Assembly: GCF_035917995.1 (NCBI RefSeq) | Contig: NZ_CP109131.1 | Coordinates: 3,224,001 to 3,288,000 of the forward strand | Origin: Streptosporangium sp. NBC_01755 | GTDB taxonomy: Bacteria > Actinomycetota > Actinomycetes > Streptosporangiales > Streptosporangiaceae | DNA length: 64,000 nucleotides | Reading direction: 5' to 3' | In this document: positions 47,560 to 56,657 of the stretch, piece by piece | Layout: each line of letters begins with the position of its first letter | Numbering within the stretch: position 1 is the first letter of the stretch | Notes under the pieces: generated by a model | Seen by the model: only the letters and a program-made list of their open reading frames with translations | What the model was told of the DNA's origin: nothing | Databases searched by the model: none | Made by a program: the position numbers and the translations under genes

Positions 47560-48792
47560 ATGATCGAACCCAGGCGAGGCAAGAAGAAGGCGGCTCCTCC
47601 GACGACACCCGCATCCCCCGTCGATCCCGTCGACCCCGTCGACCCCGAGACCTTCGCGGCCTCGAAACCCCCCACCGGCTCCGTGCCTCCCGGTGCCCCT
47701 CCGGCCGACGGCAGGCCGGAACGGAACCGGTACGTCGACTGGTTGCGCGCGTTCAGCCTGCTCGTCGTGGTGGTCTGGCACTGGGCTTTCACGATCCTCC
47801 AGTGGGGGCCGGACGGCCCCTCACCGACGAGCCCGCTGGGCTTCACCTCAGGGCTGTGGATCCTGACATGGCTGCTCCAGGTGTTGCCGCTCTTCTTCTA
47901 TGTGGGCGGGTACGTCCACCTACTGTCCTGGGAGCGTGCCTACGGACGCGGGGTGGGCATCGGCACCTTCGTGTGGCGGCGCATCCGTGGTCTCGCGATC
48001 CCGACGCTGGCGCTGGCCGGCACCTGGATCGTGCTGGGCGCGGCCGTGACGTGGGCGTTCGGGATCAGGTGGATGGACCGGGTGGTCCTGCTCGTCATCA
48101 GCCCGCTCTGGTTCATCGGCGTCTACCTCATGCTGGTCGCCCTGCTCCCGGTCGCGCTCTGGCTGCACCGGCACTACGACGTGCTGATCCTGATCTGGCT
48201 GGCGGGGGCGGCGCTCGTCGTCGACGTGCTGCGACTGCGCTACGGGTACGAGGCCGTGGGCTGGCTCAACATGATCATCGTCTGGGGGCTGGCCCACCAG
48301 GCCGGGTTCTTCTACGCCCGGGTGGTGGCGCTTCCCCGCCGCTTCGACGTCGCCATCCTGTGGACCGGGCTTTTCGCACTCTTCGGCCTGGTCTACTCGG
48401 GCATCTACCCGGGCTCGATGGTGGGCGTGCCGGGTGACAAGCTGTCCAACATGGCGCCGCCCACCTTTGTCATCGTGGCGTTGCTGATCTTCCAGATCGG
48501 CCTGGTGGAGGCGCTGAGGCCGTCCATGGAACGCCTGCTCGATCGCCCCAGGTGGCAGCGTGTGAACGAGACGGTCAACCGGTTCGCGCTTCCGCTCTTC
48601 CTGTTCCACACGACCGGCATGGCCATCTGGGTGGCACTGACCTGGTGGCTGGCGGGCAGCGGGCCGGGCAGCCGGGTCCGGCCCGACCTGCTCTGGTGGC
48701 TGGAACGACCCCTGACCGTCGCCGGGGCGCTGGTGTGCACCCTCCCGGTCATCATGCTCTTCGGCCGGAAGTGGAGTGCGAGAGGACGCTGA
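47560..48792 (+). CDS. acyltransferase-3 family membrane protein
   Basis: A 410-aa protein. A disordered Pro-rich N-terminus (about 60 residues, with repeats of VDP) is followed by RYVDWLRAFSLLVVVVWHW, the D-x-L-R-x-x and H motif of acyltransferase-3 enzymes, then about ten membrane helices (SPLWFIGVYLMLVALLPVAL, WWLAGSGPGSR). The family O-acylates surface sugars or lipids. The acceptor is unknown. AGGA lies before ATG 47560, 17 nt after the nuoD stop. Its 3' side abuts a tandem duplication. Confidence 0.85.
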   Translation: MIEPRRGKKKAAPPTTPASPVDPVDPVDPETFAASKPPTGSVPPGAPPADGRPERNRYVDWLRAFSLLVVVVWHWAFTILQWGPDGPSPTSPLGFTSGLWILTWLLQVLPLFFYVGGYVHLLSWERAYGRGVGIGTFVWRRIRGLAIPTLALAGTWIVLGAAVTWAFGIRWMDRVVLLVISPLWFIGVYLMLVALLPVALWLHRHYDVLILIWLAGAALVVDVLRLRYGYEAVGWLNMIIVWGLAHQAGFFYARVVALPRRFDVAILWTGLFALFGLVYSGIYPGSMVGVPGDKLSNMAPPTFVIVALLIFQIGLVEALRPSMERLLDRPRWQRVNETVNRFALPLFLFHTTGMAIWVALTWWLAGSGPGSRVRPDLLWWLERPLTVAGALVCTLPVIMLFGRKWSARGR

Positions 48793-48826
48793 CGCACCCC
48801 CTGAACGACCATCGCCACGGAGAACC

Positions 48827-48970
48827 GGGCACACGCGCGGCGCGGTACACCCCGACGCGGCCGGAACTCTCGGCGGTCGTCGTCCCCGGAGTCCTTGGGC
48901 ACACGCGGCGCGGTACACCCCGACGCGGCCGGAACTCTCAGCGGTCGTCGTCCCCGGAGTCCTTGGGCAC
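48827..48970. repeat. 68-70-bp tandem duplication including the DUF3180 gene end
   Basis: Unit 1 (48827-48896) and unit 2 (48897-48964) are nearly identical; unit 1 has an extra GC and one substitution. Unit 2 contains the stop and last codons of the DUF3180 gene. In unit 1 the stop triplet is altered (TCGGCGG against TCAGCGG). Confidence 0.85.
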
Positions 48971-49390
48971 CTTGCAGCAGTACTCCAGGTACAGGGCCGA
49001 GCAGACCAGCAGCACGCACACCAGCAGCGACCCTCCGGTGATGAAGAAGTCCTGGCGGGGGACCCTCTGGTCAAGCAGTTCGGCGGTGTAGAGGGTGAAT
49101 CCGGCGAAGAGGCCCGCGAAGGCCGCCCCGGCGTACGCGGAGGCCTTGGCCAGGGCCGCCAGCCGCGCCACGGCCAGGGGTTCGACGGGCTTGGTGTCGG
49201 GCCTGCGCTCGATCCTGGCCTTCGTCATCCACCCGCTGTAGGCCTCGCCGATCGCCAGCACCAGCACCGTCGGGATCGCCGTCCACGGCATGGTCGGCAG
49301 GGACACGTAGAGCGGCTTGAGCAGTGCCCAGGTGAGGATCGTGACCACGATGAAGAGCCCGACGAGGACGCCGGGACGGCTGGGCCTCAC
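48938..49390 (-). CDS. DUF3180 membrane protein
   Basis: A 150-aa protein with four transmembrane helices: VLVGLFIVVTILTWALLKPL, TAIPTVLVLAIGEAYSGW, AYAGAAFAGLFAGFTLYTA and FITGGSLLVCVLLVCSALYL. The DUF3180 family is found at the end of actinobacterial folate operons with unknown function. GTG 49390 overlaps the folK stop (GTGA). The last ten residues (KVPKDSGDDDR) lie in a tandem duplication. Confidence 0.88.
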   Translation of the reverse strand: MRPSRPGVLVGLFIVVTILTWALLKPLYVSLPTMPWTAIPTVLVLAIGEAYSGWMTKARIERRPDTKPVEPLAVARLAALAKASAYAGAAFAGLFAGFTLYTAELLDQRVPRQDFFITGGSLLVCVLLVCSALYLEYCCKVPKDSGDDDR

Positions 49391-49884
49391 CCGGGCCCCT
49401 GGAGGAGCGACTCGGGACGGGGCCGTACACGGTCCTGGTCGAGACCGGCCAGCAGATCGGCCACCCGACGCCCGGACAGGACGGCGTCCGGATCGGCCCG
49501 CACCCACGGGACCAGCACGAACGCCCGCTCGTGCGCCCTGGGATGCGGCAGGGTCAGGTCTGGGTCGTCCATGACGACATCTCCCACGGTGATCAGATCG
49601 ACGTCCAGGGTGCGCGCTCCCCAGTGCTCCACCCGGACCCGGCCGAAGGCGTTCTCCACACCTTGAGCACGATCGAGGAGCGCCCGGGGTTCCAGCGTGC
49701 TCTCGGCGATCACCACCGCGTTGAGATAGGCGCCCTGCTCCGGGCCGCCGACCGGGTCGGTCTCGTAGACCGGCGACACCGCGACGAGCGTGAGCCCCGG
49801 CTTGGCGAAGAGGGCGTCGAGCCCGCCCCGCAGGGTGCCGAAGCGGTCACCCAGGTTGCTGCCGAGTGCCAGGACCGCCCTCAT
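49387..49884 (-). CDS. folK: HPPK (folate pyrophosphokinase)
   Basis: A 165-aa enzyme transferring pyrophosphate from ATP to 6-hydroxymethyl-dihydropterin. Landmarks are VLALGSNLGDRFGTLRGGL, the pterin loop SPVYETDPVGGPEQGAYLNA, and the metal-binding ARTLDVDLI followed by LPHPRAHERAFVLVP. ATG 49884 overlaps the folB stop (ATGA) and the stop overlaps the DUF3180 start (GTGA). Confidence 0.97.
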   Translation of the reverse strand: MRAVLALGSNLGDRFGTLRGGLDALFAKPGLTLVAVSPVYETDPVGGPEQGAYLNAVVIAESTLEPRALLDRAQGVENAFGRVRVEHWGARTLDVDLITVGDVVMDDPDLTLPHPRAHERAFVLVPWVRADPDAVLSGRRVADLLAGLDQDRVRPRPESLLQGPG

Positions 49885-50435
49885 GCCCTGCTCCGGGTGA
49901 TCGTCACGATCACGTCGTCGAACGGCATCGGGATCGGCGCGGCGGGCTTGTGCACGCTCACCTCCGCCGACCGGACGAGCTCGCGGGCCAGGCAGACATC
50001 GGCCAGGCGCTGGGCCAGGGTCTCGATCAGGTCGACCGGCTCGCCCGCCACGACCCTCGCCAGATCCTCGGCGAGCTCGCCGTAGTGGACCGTCTTGCCG
50101 AGGTCGTCACCGGCCGCCGCGGGCGCCGTGTCGAGGAAGAGCGTGACGTCGACGACGAACTCCTGGCCGAGCTCCCGCTCCGCCGCCAGCACGCCGTGCC
50201 GCCCGCGCACCCGCAGCCCCTTCAGGCTGATCCGGTCCGCCACCTGGCCCGACGGCAGGCCGTACGCCGCCGCACCGGCCGGATCCGCCGGCCGATCCTG
50301 GAGCGAATCGCCGATCAGGTCGGCGACGCCGTCGTGGATCCGCAGCGGCTCCTGGCCGTGGGATCCGTCACCGGCCCGCCCCTCGGCCACCCGGGAACCG
50401 TTCCCGTCGGGCCATTCGCCGGTGCGCTCGCTCAC
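49881..50435 (-). CDS. folB: dihydroneopterin aldolase with long N-terminal extension
   Basis: The catalytic part, DRISLKGLRVRGRHGVLAAE through VSVHKPAAPIPMPFDDV, is a normal FolB of about 118 residues and includes the Tyr/Lys/Glu region. It is preceded by about 66 residues with no family likeness. The extension is supported: GTG 50435 has GGAGG upstream and overlaps the preceding stop (GTGA). The overall length of 184 aa is unusual for FolB. It sits between the NTF2-like gene and folK in a run of 4-nt overlaps. Confidence 0.93.
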   Translation of the reverse strand: MSERTGEWPDGNGSRVAEGRAGDGSHGQEPLRIHDGVADLIGDSLQDRPADPAGAAAYGLPSGQVADRISLKGLRVRGRHGVLAAERELGQEFVVDVTLFLDTAPAAAGDDLGKTVHYGELAEDLARVVAGEPVDLIETLAQRLADVCLARELVRSAEVSVHKPAAPIPMPFDDVIVTITRSRA

Positions 50436-50872
50436 GCCACCTCCTCTTCCTCTTCGTCGTCGTCACCCTGCAGCACGGGCGAGCCGTGATGCAGCCAGAG
50501 CCGCCACCCCGCGGACGTGCGCACGAAGGTGTTGCTCGCCACCACCTTGCCCGCGGCGAAGCTGGAATCACCCTCGTCTCCCGCGGTGAGGATGTTCTCC
50601 TCACAGGTGAGGATGGCGACGTCGCCCAGGACCATGACGCGGACGTCGGTCAGCACGAACTGGATGTAGGGCGTGTTGGCCATGATGAGCGCCCATGAGC
50701 GCAGCACCTCCTGCCGCCCGTTCACGATCGGCCACCCGGGGTGCACGCAGCTCACCTGCTCGCCCTCGATGTCCTCGGCCCAGATCTCGGTCATCTTGTC
50801 GAGGTCGGCGTCCTCGATGGCGGTGTAGAACGCCTGGTTGACCGTCTCGACGGCGGTGGTGTCGACGCTCAT
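50432..50872 (-). CDS. NTF2/SnoaL-like protein in the folate operon
   Basis: A 146-aa cone-fold protein: VETVNQAFYTAIEDADLDKM, IWAEDIEGEQVSCVHPGWPI, GWRLWLHHGSPVLQG, ending in an acidic DDDEEEEEVA. ATG 50872 overlaps the folP stop (ATGA); its own stop overlaps folB (GTGA). This position between folP and folB is conserved in actinomycetes, yet no folate step is assigned. It may be a ligand-binding or chaperone protein, or an isomerase-like enzyme. The absence of obvious catalytic acids prevents a better call. Confidence 0.88.
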   Translation of the reverse strand: MSVDTTAVETVNQAFYTAIEDADLDKMTEIWAEDIEGEQVSCVHPGWPIVNGRQEVLRSWALIMANTPYIQFVLTDVRVMVLGDVAILTCEENILTAGDEGDSSFAAGKVVASNTFVRTSAGWRLWLHHGSPVLQGDDDEEEEEVA

Positions 50873-51720
50873 GGTCTCGCTCTCTGAACTGCGGCAGCCA
50901 CACGGACGGCGTCCGCGTTCGGGCGGACATCGTGCACGCGCACGCACCAGGCCCCCGCCTGCGCGGCCAGGGCGGTAACGGCGAGCGTGGCATCGTCACT
51001 ACGGCTGAAAGGACGTGGCGTGCCGTCCGGGGCGGCCAGCAGGCGGCCCAGGAAACGTTTCCGCGAGGCCCCGACGAGCAGCGGATAGCCCAGCTCTGCG
51101 AGCCTGTCGAGGCCCGCGATCAGAGCCCAGTTGTGGTCGGGGTTCTTGGAGAACCCCAGCCCGGGATCGAGCACGATCTGTTCCTTCGCCACCCCTTCTG
51201 CCAGCACGGAGGCGACCCGCCCGGTGAGCTCGTCACAGACCTCGCTCACCACGTCGCCGTACACGGCCCGATCCGCCATGGCGTGACTGTGCCCCCGCCA
51301 GTGCATCACCACGTACGGCACACCGGAGGCGGCCACGACCCGGGGCATCGCCGGGTCGGCCAGCCCCCCGCTGACGTCGTTGACCAGCTTCGCCCCGGCC
51401 TCCACCGCCACCTGGGCGACCTCGGCCCGCATGGTGTCGACGCTGACGGCGACCCCCGCGCGGCTCAGCTCCCTGATGACCGGCTCGACCCTGGCCATCT
51501 CCTCCTCAAGCGGCACCCTCGCGGCGCCCGGCCTGGTGGACTCGCCCCCCACATCGATGATGTCGGCCCCCTGCTCGACCAACTCCAGGCCGTGACGCAC
51601 GGCCTCCGCGGGGTCGAACCATCGGCCGCCGTCGGAGAAGGAGTCAGGAGTCACGTTGACCACGCCCATCACGAGACACCGGCCCGCGTCCGGCAGTCCG
51701 GGCACACTCCACGTAGTCAT
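50869..51720 (-). CDS. folP: dihydropteroate synthase
   Basis: A 283-aa TIM barrel condensing DHPP with p-aminobenzoate, the sulfonamide target. Motifs are VMGVVNVTPDSFSDGGRW, GADIIDVGGESTRPGA, LVNDVSGG, QIVLDPGLGFSKNPDHN and GASRKRFLG, with the C-terminal RVHDV. ATG 51720 is used; the frame extends upstream but into unrelated residues. A terminator after folE separates the two, so folP starts its own operon (folP-NTF2-folB-folK-DUF3180). Confidence 0.97.
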   Translation of the reverse strand: MTTWSVPGLPDAGRCLVMGVVNVTPDSFSDGGRWFDPAEAVRHGLELVEQGADIIDVGGESTRPGAARVPLEEEMARVEPVIRELSRAGVAVSVDTMRAEVAQVAVEAGAKLVNDVSGGLADPAMPRVVAASGVPYVVMHWRGHSHAMADRAVYGDVVSEVCDELTGRVASVLAEGVAKEQIVLDPGLGFSKNPDHNWALIAGLDRLAELGYPLLVGASRKRFLGRLLAAPDGTPRPFSRSDDATLAVTALAAQAGAWCVRVHDVRPNADAVRVAAAVQRARP

Positions 51721-51969
51721 GCGGACAAGCCTAGGCGTTGCGTACCGTCCGCCCGTCTCGCGGGTCCGGCTTGTGCCACCACGAATCCGTACACCCGTCA
51801 CGGAGCGGACGGCCTTCGGTCGGGGTGTCCGGCCTGCATGCGTCCTCCTCCGGGGGGACCCTGGGGCGTGTCCGCCGCGATCCGAAGATCACAGAGCACC
51901 CGGCCCTGCCGGGTATGGCGATATTAGCCGGATCAAGGTCAGCTTGGGGGATTTCTCCGGGCGACAGCG

Positions 51970-52006
51970 CGAAACCCCGTCCGGGCCAGGTCCGGACGGG
52001 GTTTCG
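51970..52006 (-). terminator. terminator of ftsH-folE
   Basis: A perfect 15-bp stem (CGAAACCCCGTCCGG at 51970-51984 with 51992-52006) and a 7-nt loop, 16 nt after the folE stop. Confidence 0.85.
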
Positions 52007-52022
52007 TTGATGCTCTGCGAGA

Positions 52023-52604
52023 TCAGCGGATGATCAGGGCCATCGCCTCGGCGCGGGTCCTGTCACTGCTACGGAAGTCCCCGCGCACGGCCGAGGTGAT
52101 CGTCTTGGCGCCGGGCTTGCGGACACCCCGCATGGTCATGCAGAGGTGCTCGCACTCGATCACGACGATGACCCCGCGCGGCTCCAGCACGTCCATGAGC
52201 GCGTCGGCGATCTGGGAGGTCATCCGCTCCTGCACCTGGGGACGTCTGGCGTAGACGTCGACCAGGCGGGCGAGCTTGGACAGGCCGGTGACCTGCCCCT
52301 TCTCATTTGGGATGTAGCCGACGTGGGCGACGCCGTGGAACGGCACGAGGTGGTGCTCGCAGGTCGAGTAGACCTCGATGTCGCGGACGAGCACCATCTC
52401 GTCGTGGTCGACGTCGAAGACCGTGGTCAGGACGTCCTCGGGGGTCTGCCCCAGTCCGGCGAACTGCTCCGCGTAGGCGCGGGCGACGCGGGCCGGGGTG
52501 TCCCGGAGACCGTCGCGGTCGGGATCCTCGCCGATGGCGATGAGGATCTCACGGACCGCACTCTCCAGCCGGACCGTGTCGAGCTGAAGCGGCTTGACAC
52601 CCAC
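52023..52604 (-). CDS. folE: GTP cyclohydrolase I
   Basis: A 193-aa enzyme making dihydroneopterin triphosphate. Zinc ligands are visible in [10 protein letters not shown] (Cys, His) and [10 protein letters not shown] (second Cys). The catalytic His is in [11 protein letters not shown] 52604 lies 2 nt after the ftsH stop, so the two genes are co-transcribed. Length and motifs are canonical. Confidence 0.97.
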   Translation of the reverse strand: MGVKPLQLDTVRLESAVREILIAIGEDPDRDGLRDTPARVARAYAEQFAGLGQTPEDVLTTVFDVDHDEMVLVRDIEVYSTCEHHLVPFHGVAHVGYIPNEKGQVTGLSKLARLVDVYARRPQVQERMTSQIADALMDVLEPRGVIVVIECEHLCMTMRGVRKPGAKTITSAVRGDFRSSDRTRAEAMALIIR

Positions 52605-52606
52605 GC

Positions 52607-54616
52607 TCAGTTCCCATCCCTCTGCACGGAGTCAGGCCGGCCCGATCCGTTCGGGAGAATGCCGTTACCCTCGGTAACCTGCTCACCGGGAGGGAGCGAG
52701 CCGTTGCCCGACTGCTCCTTGCGGGACAGGATCGGCGGGCGACTGGAGGGCAGCCGCTTGCCGTAGCCGGAGTAGGAGGGCCTCTTCTCCTTGACGACGA
52801 CCGGGGCGAAGATCCGCAGGACCTGCTCGCGGGAGAGGGTCTCCTTCTCCATCAGCTCCAGCACCAGGTTGTCGAGCACGTCGCGGTACTCGACGAGGAT
52901 CTCCCATGCCTGGTCGTGGCCCGACTCGATGAGGCGGCGGACCTCCTCGTCGATCGTGGAGGCGATCTTCTCGGAGTAGTCACGCTCGTGGCCCATCTCA
53001 CGTCCGAGGAAGACCTCGCCGTTGCCGCTGCCGAACTTACGGGCGCCGAGCTGCTCGCTCATGCCGTACTCGGTGACCATGCGGCGGGCGATGGAGGTGG
53101 CCTTCTCGATGTCGTTGGAGGCGCCGGTGGTGGGCTCGTGGAAGACGAGCTCCTCGGCCGTGCGGCCACCGAGCAGCATCGCGAGCTGGTCCAGCATCTC
53201 CGAGCGGGTCGCGAGGAACTTGTCCTCCATCGGCAGCGTCATCGTGTAGCCGAGGGCGCGTCCGCGGGACAGGATCGTGATCTTGTGGACCGGGTCGGAG
53301 TTGGGCAGCGCGTGCGCGACCAGGGCGTGACCACCCTCGTGGTACGCGATGATCTTCTTTTCCTGGTCCGACATGACGCGGGACTTGCGCTCGGGGCCGG
53401 CCATCACACGGTCGATGGACTCCTCAAGGAGCTCCATCGTGATCAGCTTCTCGTCGGCCCGCGCGGTGAGCAGCGCGGCCTCGTTGATCACGTTGGCCAG
53501 GTCGGCACCGGTGAAACCGGGTGTCCTGCGGGCGATGATGTCGAGGTCGACGCCCTCGGCGAACGGCTTGCCGCGACCGTGCACCTTGAGGATGCCCTTG
53601 CGGCCCTCCAGGTCGGGGCGGTCGACGGTGACCTGGCGGTCGAAACGACCGGGGCGCAGCAGCGCCGGGTCGAGGATGTCCGGCCGGTTGGTCGCGGCGA
53701 TCAGGATCACGCCGCCCTTGACGTCGAAGCCGTCCATCTCGACGAGGAGCTGGTTCAGCGTCTGCTCACGCTCGTCGTGACCGCCACCGAGACCGGCGCC
53801 GCGGTGGCGGCCCACCGCGTCGATCTCGTCGATGAAGATGATCGCCGGGGCGTTCGCCTTGGCCTGCTCGAACAGGTCGCGGACTCGCGAGGCGCCGACG
53901 CCGACGAACATCTCCACGAAGTCGGAGCCGGAGATGGAGTAGAACGGCACCCCGGCCTCACCGGCGACGGCCCTGGCGAGCAGGGTCTTACCGGTTCCCG
54001 GCGGGCCGTAGAGCAGCACACCCTTGGGGATCTTGGCACCGATCGCCTGGAACTTGGCCGGGGCCTGCAGGAACTCCTTGATCTCCTGGAGTTCCTCAAT
54101 GGCCTCGTCGGCACCCGCGACGTCGGCGAAGGTGGTCTTCGGAGTGTCCTTGGTGATGAGTTTGGCCTTCGACTTGCCGAAGTTCATCACCCGGGAGCCG
54201 CCGCCCTGCATCTGATTCATGATGAACAGGAAGATCAGCACGATGATGACGATCGGCAGGAAGCTCACCAGGAGGCTGAGGAGGAAGTTCTCCTTGGGCA
54301 CGTCGACGGTGTAGCCCTTGGCCAGCTTCTTCGCCTCGACGGCGGTCTGGAGCTGGTCGGCGAGCTGAACGCCCTGGCCTGTCACCCACGAGGAGTAGTA
54401 GCGCTTGCCGTCGGTCAGCGTGACCTCGATGCGCTGTTCCTTGTCGATGATCTTCGCGTTGGAGACCTTGCCCTCGTCGATCCAGCTGATGACCTGAGAG
54501 GTGTCTCTCTTCTCGAAGTTGCCGTCGCCGCCCCACATGGTGGTGACGAGAAGCAGCAGAACGACGATGCCCAGGATCCACAGCAGTGGCCCACGTGTAA
54601 ATCGCTTGAGATCCAT
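52607..54616 (-). CDS. ftsH: FtsH membrane AAA+ zinc protease
   Basis: A 669-aa protein. Two transmembrane helices (about 10-26 and 111-133) flank a small periplasmic domain. The AAA module has Walker A GPPGTGKT at 204-211, Walker [12 protein letters not shown] and the SRH arginines. The protease has HEGGH (a normal variant of HEXXH) in [17 protein letters not shown] 54616 gives the usual [13 protein letters not shown]; the longer frame upstream is not supported. It degrades unassembled membrane proteins and regulators. A 279-bp gap to hpt holds its promoter. Confidence 0.97.
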   Translation of the reverse strand: MDLKRFTRGPLLWILGIVVLLLLVTTMWGGDGNFEKRDTSQVISWIDEGKVSNAKIIDKEQRIEVTLTDGKRYYSSWVTGQGVQLADQLQTAVEAKKLAKGYTVDVPKENFLLSLLVSFLPIVIIVLIFLFIMNQMQGGGSRVMNFGKSKAKLITKDTPKTTFADVAGADEAIEELQEIKEFLQAPAKFQAIGAKIPKGVLLYGPPGTGKTLLARAVAGEAGVPFYSISGSDFVEMFVGVGASRVRDLFEQAKANAPAIIFIDEIDAVGRHRGAGLGGGHDEREQTLNQLLVEMDGFDVKGGVILIAATNRPDILDPALLRPGRFDRQVTVDRPDLEGRKGILKVHGRGKPFAEGVDLDIIARRTPGFTGADLANVINEAALLTARADEKLITMELLEESIDRVMAGPERKSRVMSDQEKKIIAYHEGGHALVAHALPNSDPVHKITILSRGRALGYTMTLPMEDKFLATRSEMLDQLAMLLGGRTAEELVFHEPTTGASNDIEKATSIARRMVTEYGMSEQLGARKFGSGNGEVFLGREMGHERDYSEKIASTIDEEVRRLIESGHDQAWEILVEYRDVLDNLVLELMEKETLSREQVLRIFAPVVVKEKRPSYSGYGKRLPSSRPPILSRKEQSGNGSLPPGEQVTEGNGILPNGSGRPDSVQRDGN

Positions 54617-54895
54617 CCGATGCGGAACCCCGGCGGGCCCGTCCCTTCCTGACCAGAACCTGGCAACCCCGGGCGGACCCGGGGTTCGCGGTATCCCTAA
54701 CCGCTCCAACTGACTGTCCGAAAGTGGCGGAGGCCACCTCTTCGGTCGTCCGAAGGTACACCGGCGTGGCGTGCGGGGTCACCGCGCGGACAGCACCGGC
54801 TTTCCCTACCAACGTACGTCAGGTAGGTCCGTGTTCCCCGCCGCTATGGGCAATGTCGCGTTTGTGAATGACACTCTTCGCGCAGGGCGTACTTT

Positions 54896-55453
54896 TCAGC
54901 CCGCTCCATACACGTGCGGGGCGAGAGTTCCGATGAAGGGGAGGTTTCGGTAGCGCTCGGCGTAATCGAGGCCGTAACCGATGACGAACTCGTTGGGAAT
55001 GTCGAAGCCGATGTACTTGACGTCGATCGGCACCTTGACCGCCTCCGGCTTACGCAGCGCGGCGCAGATCTCCACCGAGGCGGGGTTGCGCGACTTCAGG
55101 TTGTGCACCAGCCACGACAGGGTCAGGCCCGAGTCGATGATGTCCTCGACGACCAGCACGTGGCGCCCGGCGATGTCGGTGTCGAGATCCTTGAGCACGC
55201 GCACGACGCCCGACGACCTGGTGCCCGCTCCGTAGGACGACACGGCCATCCAGTCCATCTGCACCGGTACGTGCAGGGCCCTCGCCAGGTCCGCCATCAC
55301 CATGACCGCGCCCTTGAGCACGCCCACGATCAGCAGGTCCTTGCCCGCGTAGTCCTCGTCTATCCGGCCCGCGAGCTCCTTGATCTTGGCCTGGAGCTCT
55401 TCCTCGGGGATGAGGACCTTCGAGAGGTCTTTGCCCATGTCGGCTGCGTCCAC
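54896..55453 (-). CDS. hpt: hypoxanthine phosphoribosyltransferase
   Basis: A 185-aa salvage enzyme making IMP/GMP from hypoxanthine/guanine and PRPP. The PRPP loop is VLVVEDIIDSGLTL; other landmarks are GVLKGAVMVMADLARAL, VSSYGAGTRSSG and the purine-binding VKYIGFDIPNEFVIGYGLD. It follows tilS by 12 nt in the conserved tilS-hpt-ftsH order. Confidence 0.97.
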   Translation of the reverse strand: MDAADMGKDLSKVLIPEEELQAKIKELAGRIDEDYAGKDLLIVGVLKGAVMVMADLARALHVPVQMDWMAVSSYGAGTRSSGVVRVLKDLDTDIAGRHVLVVEDIIDSGLTLSWLVHNLKSRNPASVEICAALRKPEAVKVPIDVKYIGFDIPNEFVIGYGLDYAERYRNLPFIGTLAPHVYGAG

Positions 55454-55465
55454 CTGGGATTTTCC

Positions 55466-56488
55466 TTACGAAACGGGGCTGACTGACTGTCTGGCGAGTA
55501 TCAGGGTGTCATACCGTCGGATCGCCCCCACCCCCCCGGGCACCTCTATCCGCCGCTGTCCCCGCCATGCCGTGACCAAACGGTCCATCTGGAGGACGTG
55601 CGAGGCCGCGAGAGTGCCAGGTGGCGCCCCCGCGTCGATCGCCGCTCTCCGCAGCACCCTGCGACGTACGGCGGCAGGAAGGCCCTCCAGGTCCCGGACG
55701 GCCATCGTCACCGCGCCGATATCGCTAAGAGCGCAATCTCGTACCGCGATGCGGGCGTAGGCCTCCGCGGCCCAGGCGTCGAGCGCGTCGGCGTCGTCAC
55801 GGCAGAGGTCCGCGGTCCTGGCGAGCGCCTCGGCGACACCGGGGCCCAGCTCGTCCTCCAGGGCGGGGAGCAGCCGCTCGCGAACCCGGACCCGGGTGTA
55901 GCGAGTGTCGAGGTTGTGCGGGTCGTCCCACGGGGTGAGTCCGAGCGCCGCGCAGGCGGCCAGCGTCGTCGCGCGACCGAGCCCCAGCAGCGGCCGCCGG
56001 TAGATCCCGGTCCGCGCGGGCATCCCGGCCAGCGACCGGGGGCCGCTCCCCCTGGCCAGCCCGAGCAGCACGGTCTCCGCCTGGTCGTCCCTGGTGTGCC
56101 CGAGCAGCACGGCCGCCGCCCCGAGGCGCTCGGCCGCCTGTGACAGAGCCGCGTACCTGGCCGCTCTGGCCGCCGCCTCAGGGCCTCCCGAGACGCCGAC
56201 GGAGACGGCGAGCGCCTCGGCCGGATCGAGCCCCAGAGCTGAAGCCAGCCGCACGACGTCGGCCGCACGCTCCCCGGAACCCGCCTGCAGGCCGTGGTCG
56301 ACGGTCAGCAGGCCGGCCCGAAGCCCGGCCCTGGGCGCGGTGAAACCCAGCGCCGCGGCCAGGGCCAGGGAGTCGGCGCCGCCGCTGCACGCGGCCAGCA
56401 CCAGCTCGCCCGGTTCCAGGTCGCTCAGCACGTGCCGTACGGCACGGCGGACATCGGCGACGGCGGGATGCGGACCCATGCCCGCCAT
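55466..56488 (-). CDS. tilS: tRNA(Ile)-lysidine synthetase
   Basis: A 340-aa N-type ATP pyrophosphatase that modifies C34 of the AUA-reading tRNA-Ile to lysidine. The P-loop is [15 protein letters not shown]; other marks are [34 protein letters not shown] and the tRNA-binding [15 protein letters not shown]. It lacks the C-terminal domains of E. coli TilS, as is normal in actinomycetes. ATG 56488 or 56479 may be the start; both lie beside a 31-bp direct repeat. Confidence 0.95.
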   Translation of the reverse strand: MAGMGPHPAVADVRRAVRHVLSDLEPGELVLAACSGGADSLALAAALGFTAPRAGLRAGLLTVDHGLQAGSGERAADVVRLASALGLDPAEALAVSVGVSGGPEAAARAARYAALSQAAERLGAAAVLLGHTRDDQAETVLLGLARGSGPRSLAGMPARTGIYRRPLLGLGRATTLAACAALGLTPWDDPHNLDTRYTRVRVRERLLPALEDELGPGVAEALARTADLCRDDADALDAWAAEAYARIAVRDCALSDIGAVTMAVRDLEGLPAAVRRRVLRRAAIDAGAPPGTLAASHVLQMDRLVTAWRGQRRIEVPGGVGAIRRYDTLILARQSVSPVS

Positions 56489-56492
56489 TGTC

Positions 56493-56598
56493 CGGCCTCG
56501 GACGGGGCCACGGCACCGTGACCGCCGTGACGGCATGCGCCGTGAAGGTCGGCTGCCCGCCGTCGTACGGCCTCGGACAGGGCCACGGCACCGTGACC
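56493..56598. repeat. 31-bp direct repeat upstream of tilS
   Basis: Two copies, 56493-56523 and 56568-56598 (75 bp apart, one mismatch), each containing GGGCCACGGCACCGTGACC. They lie between tilS and the metalloprotease gene. The inner GGCACCGTGACC carries a small dyad. Confidence 0.85.
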
Positions 56599-56657
56599 CC
56601 AGGAGGAGAAGGCCCCCGCGTGTTGTCGCGGGGGCCGGACGCCTCAGCCGGTCGCGA

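Noticed and set aside
42489-48792. Biosynthetic gene cluster around the P450
   Set aside because: The neighbours (TerC, aminotransferase, NuoD, acyltransferase) do not form a pathway; no synthase, carrier protein or RiPP precursor is seen.
52916-54652. Long plus-strand frame opposite ftsH
   Set aside because: Antisense shadow; ftsH is certain on the minus strand.
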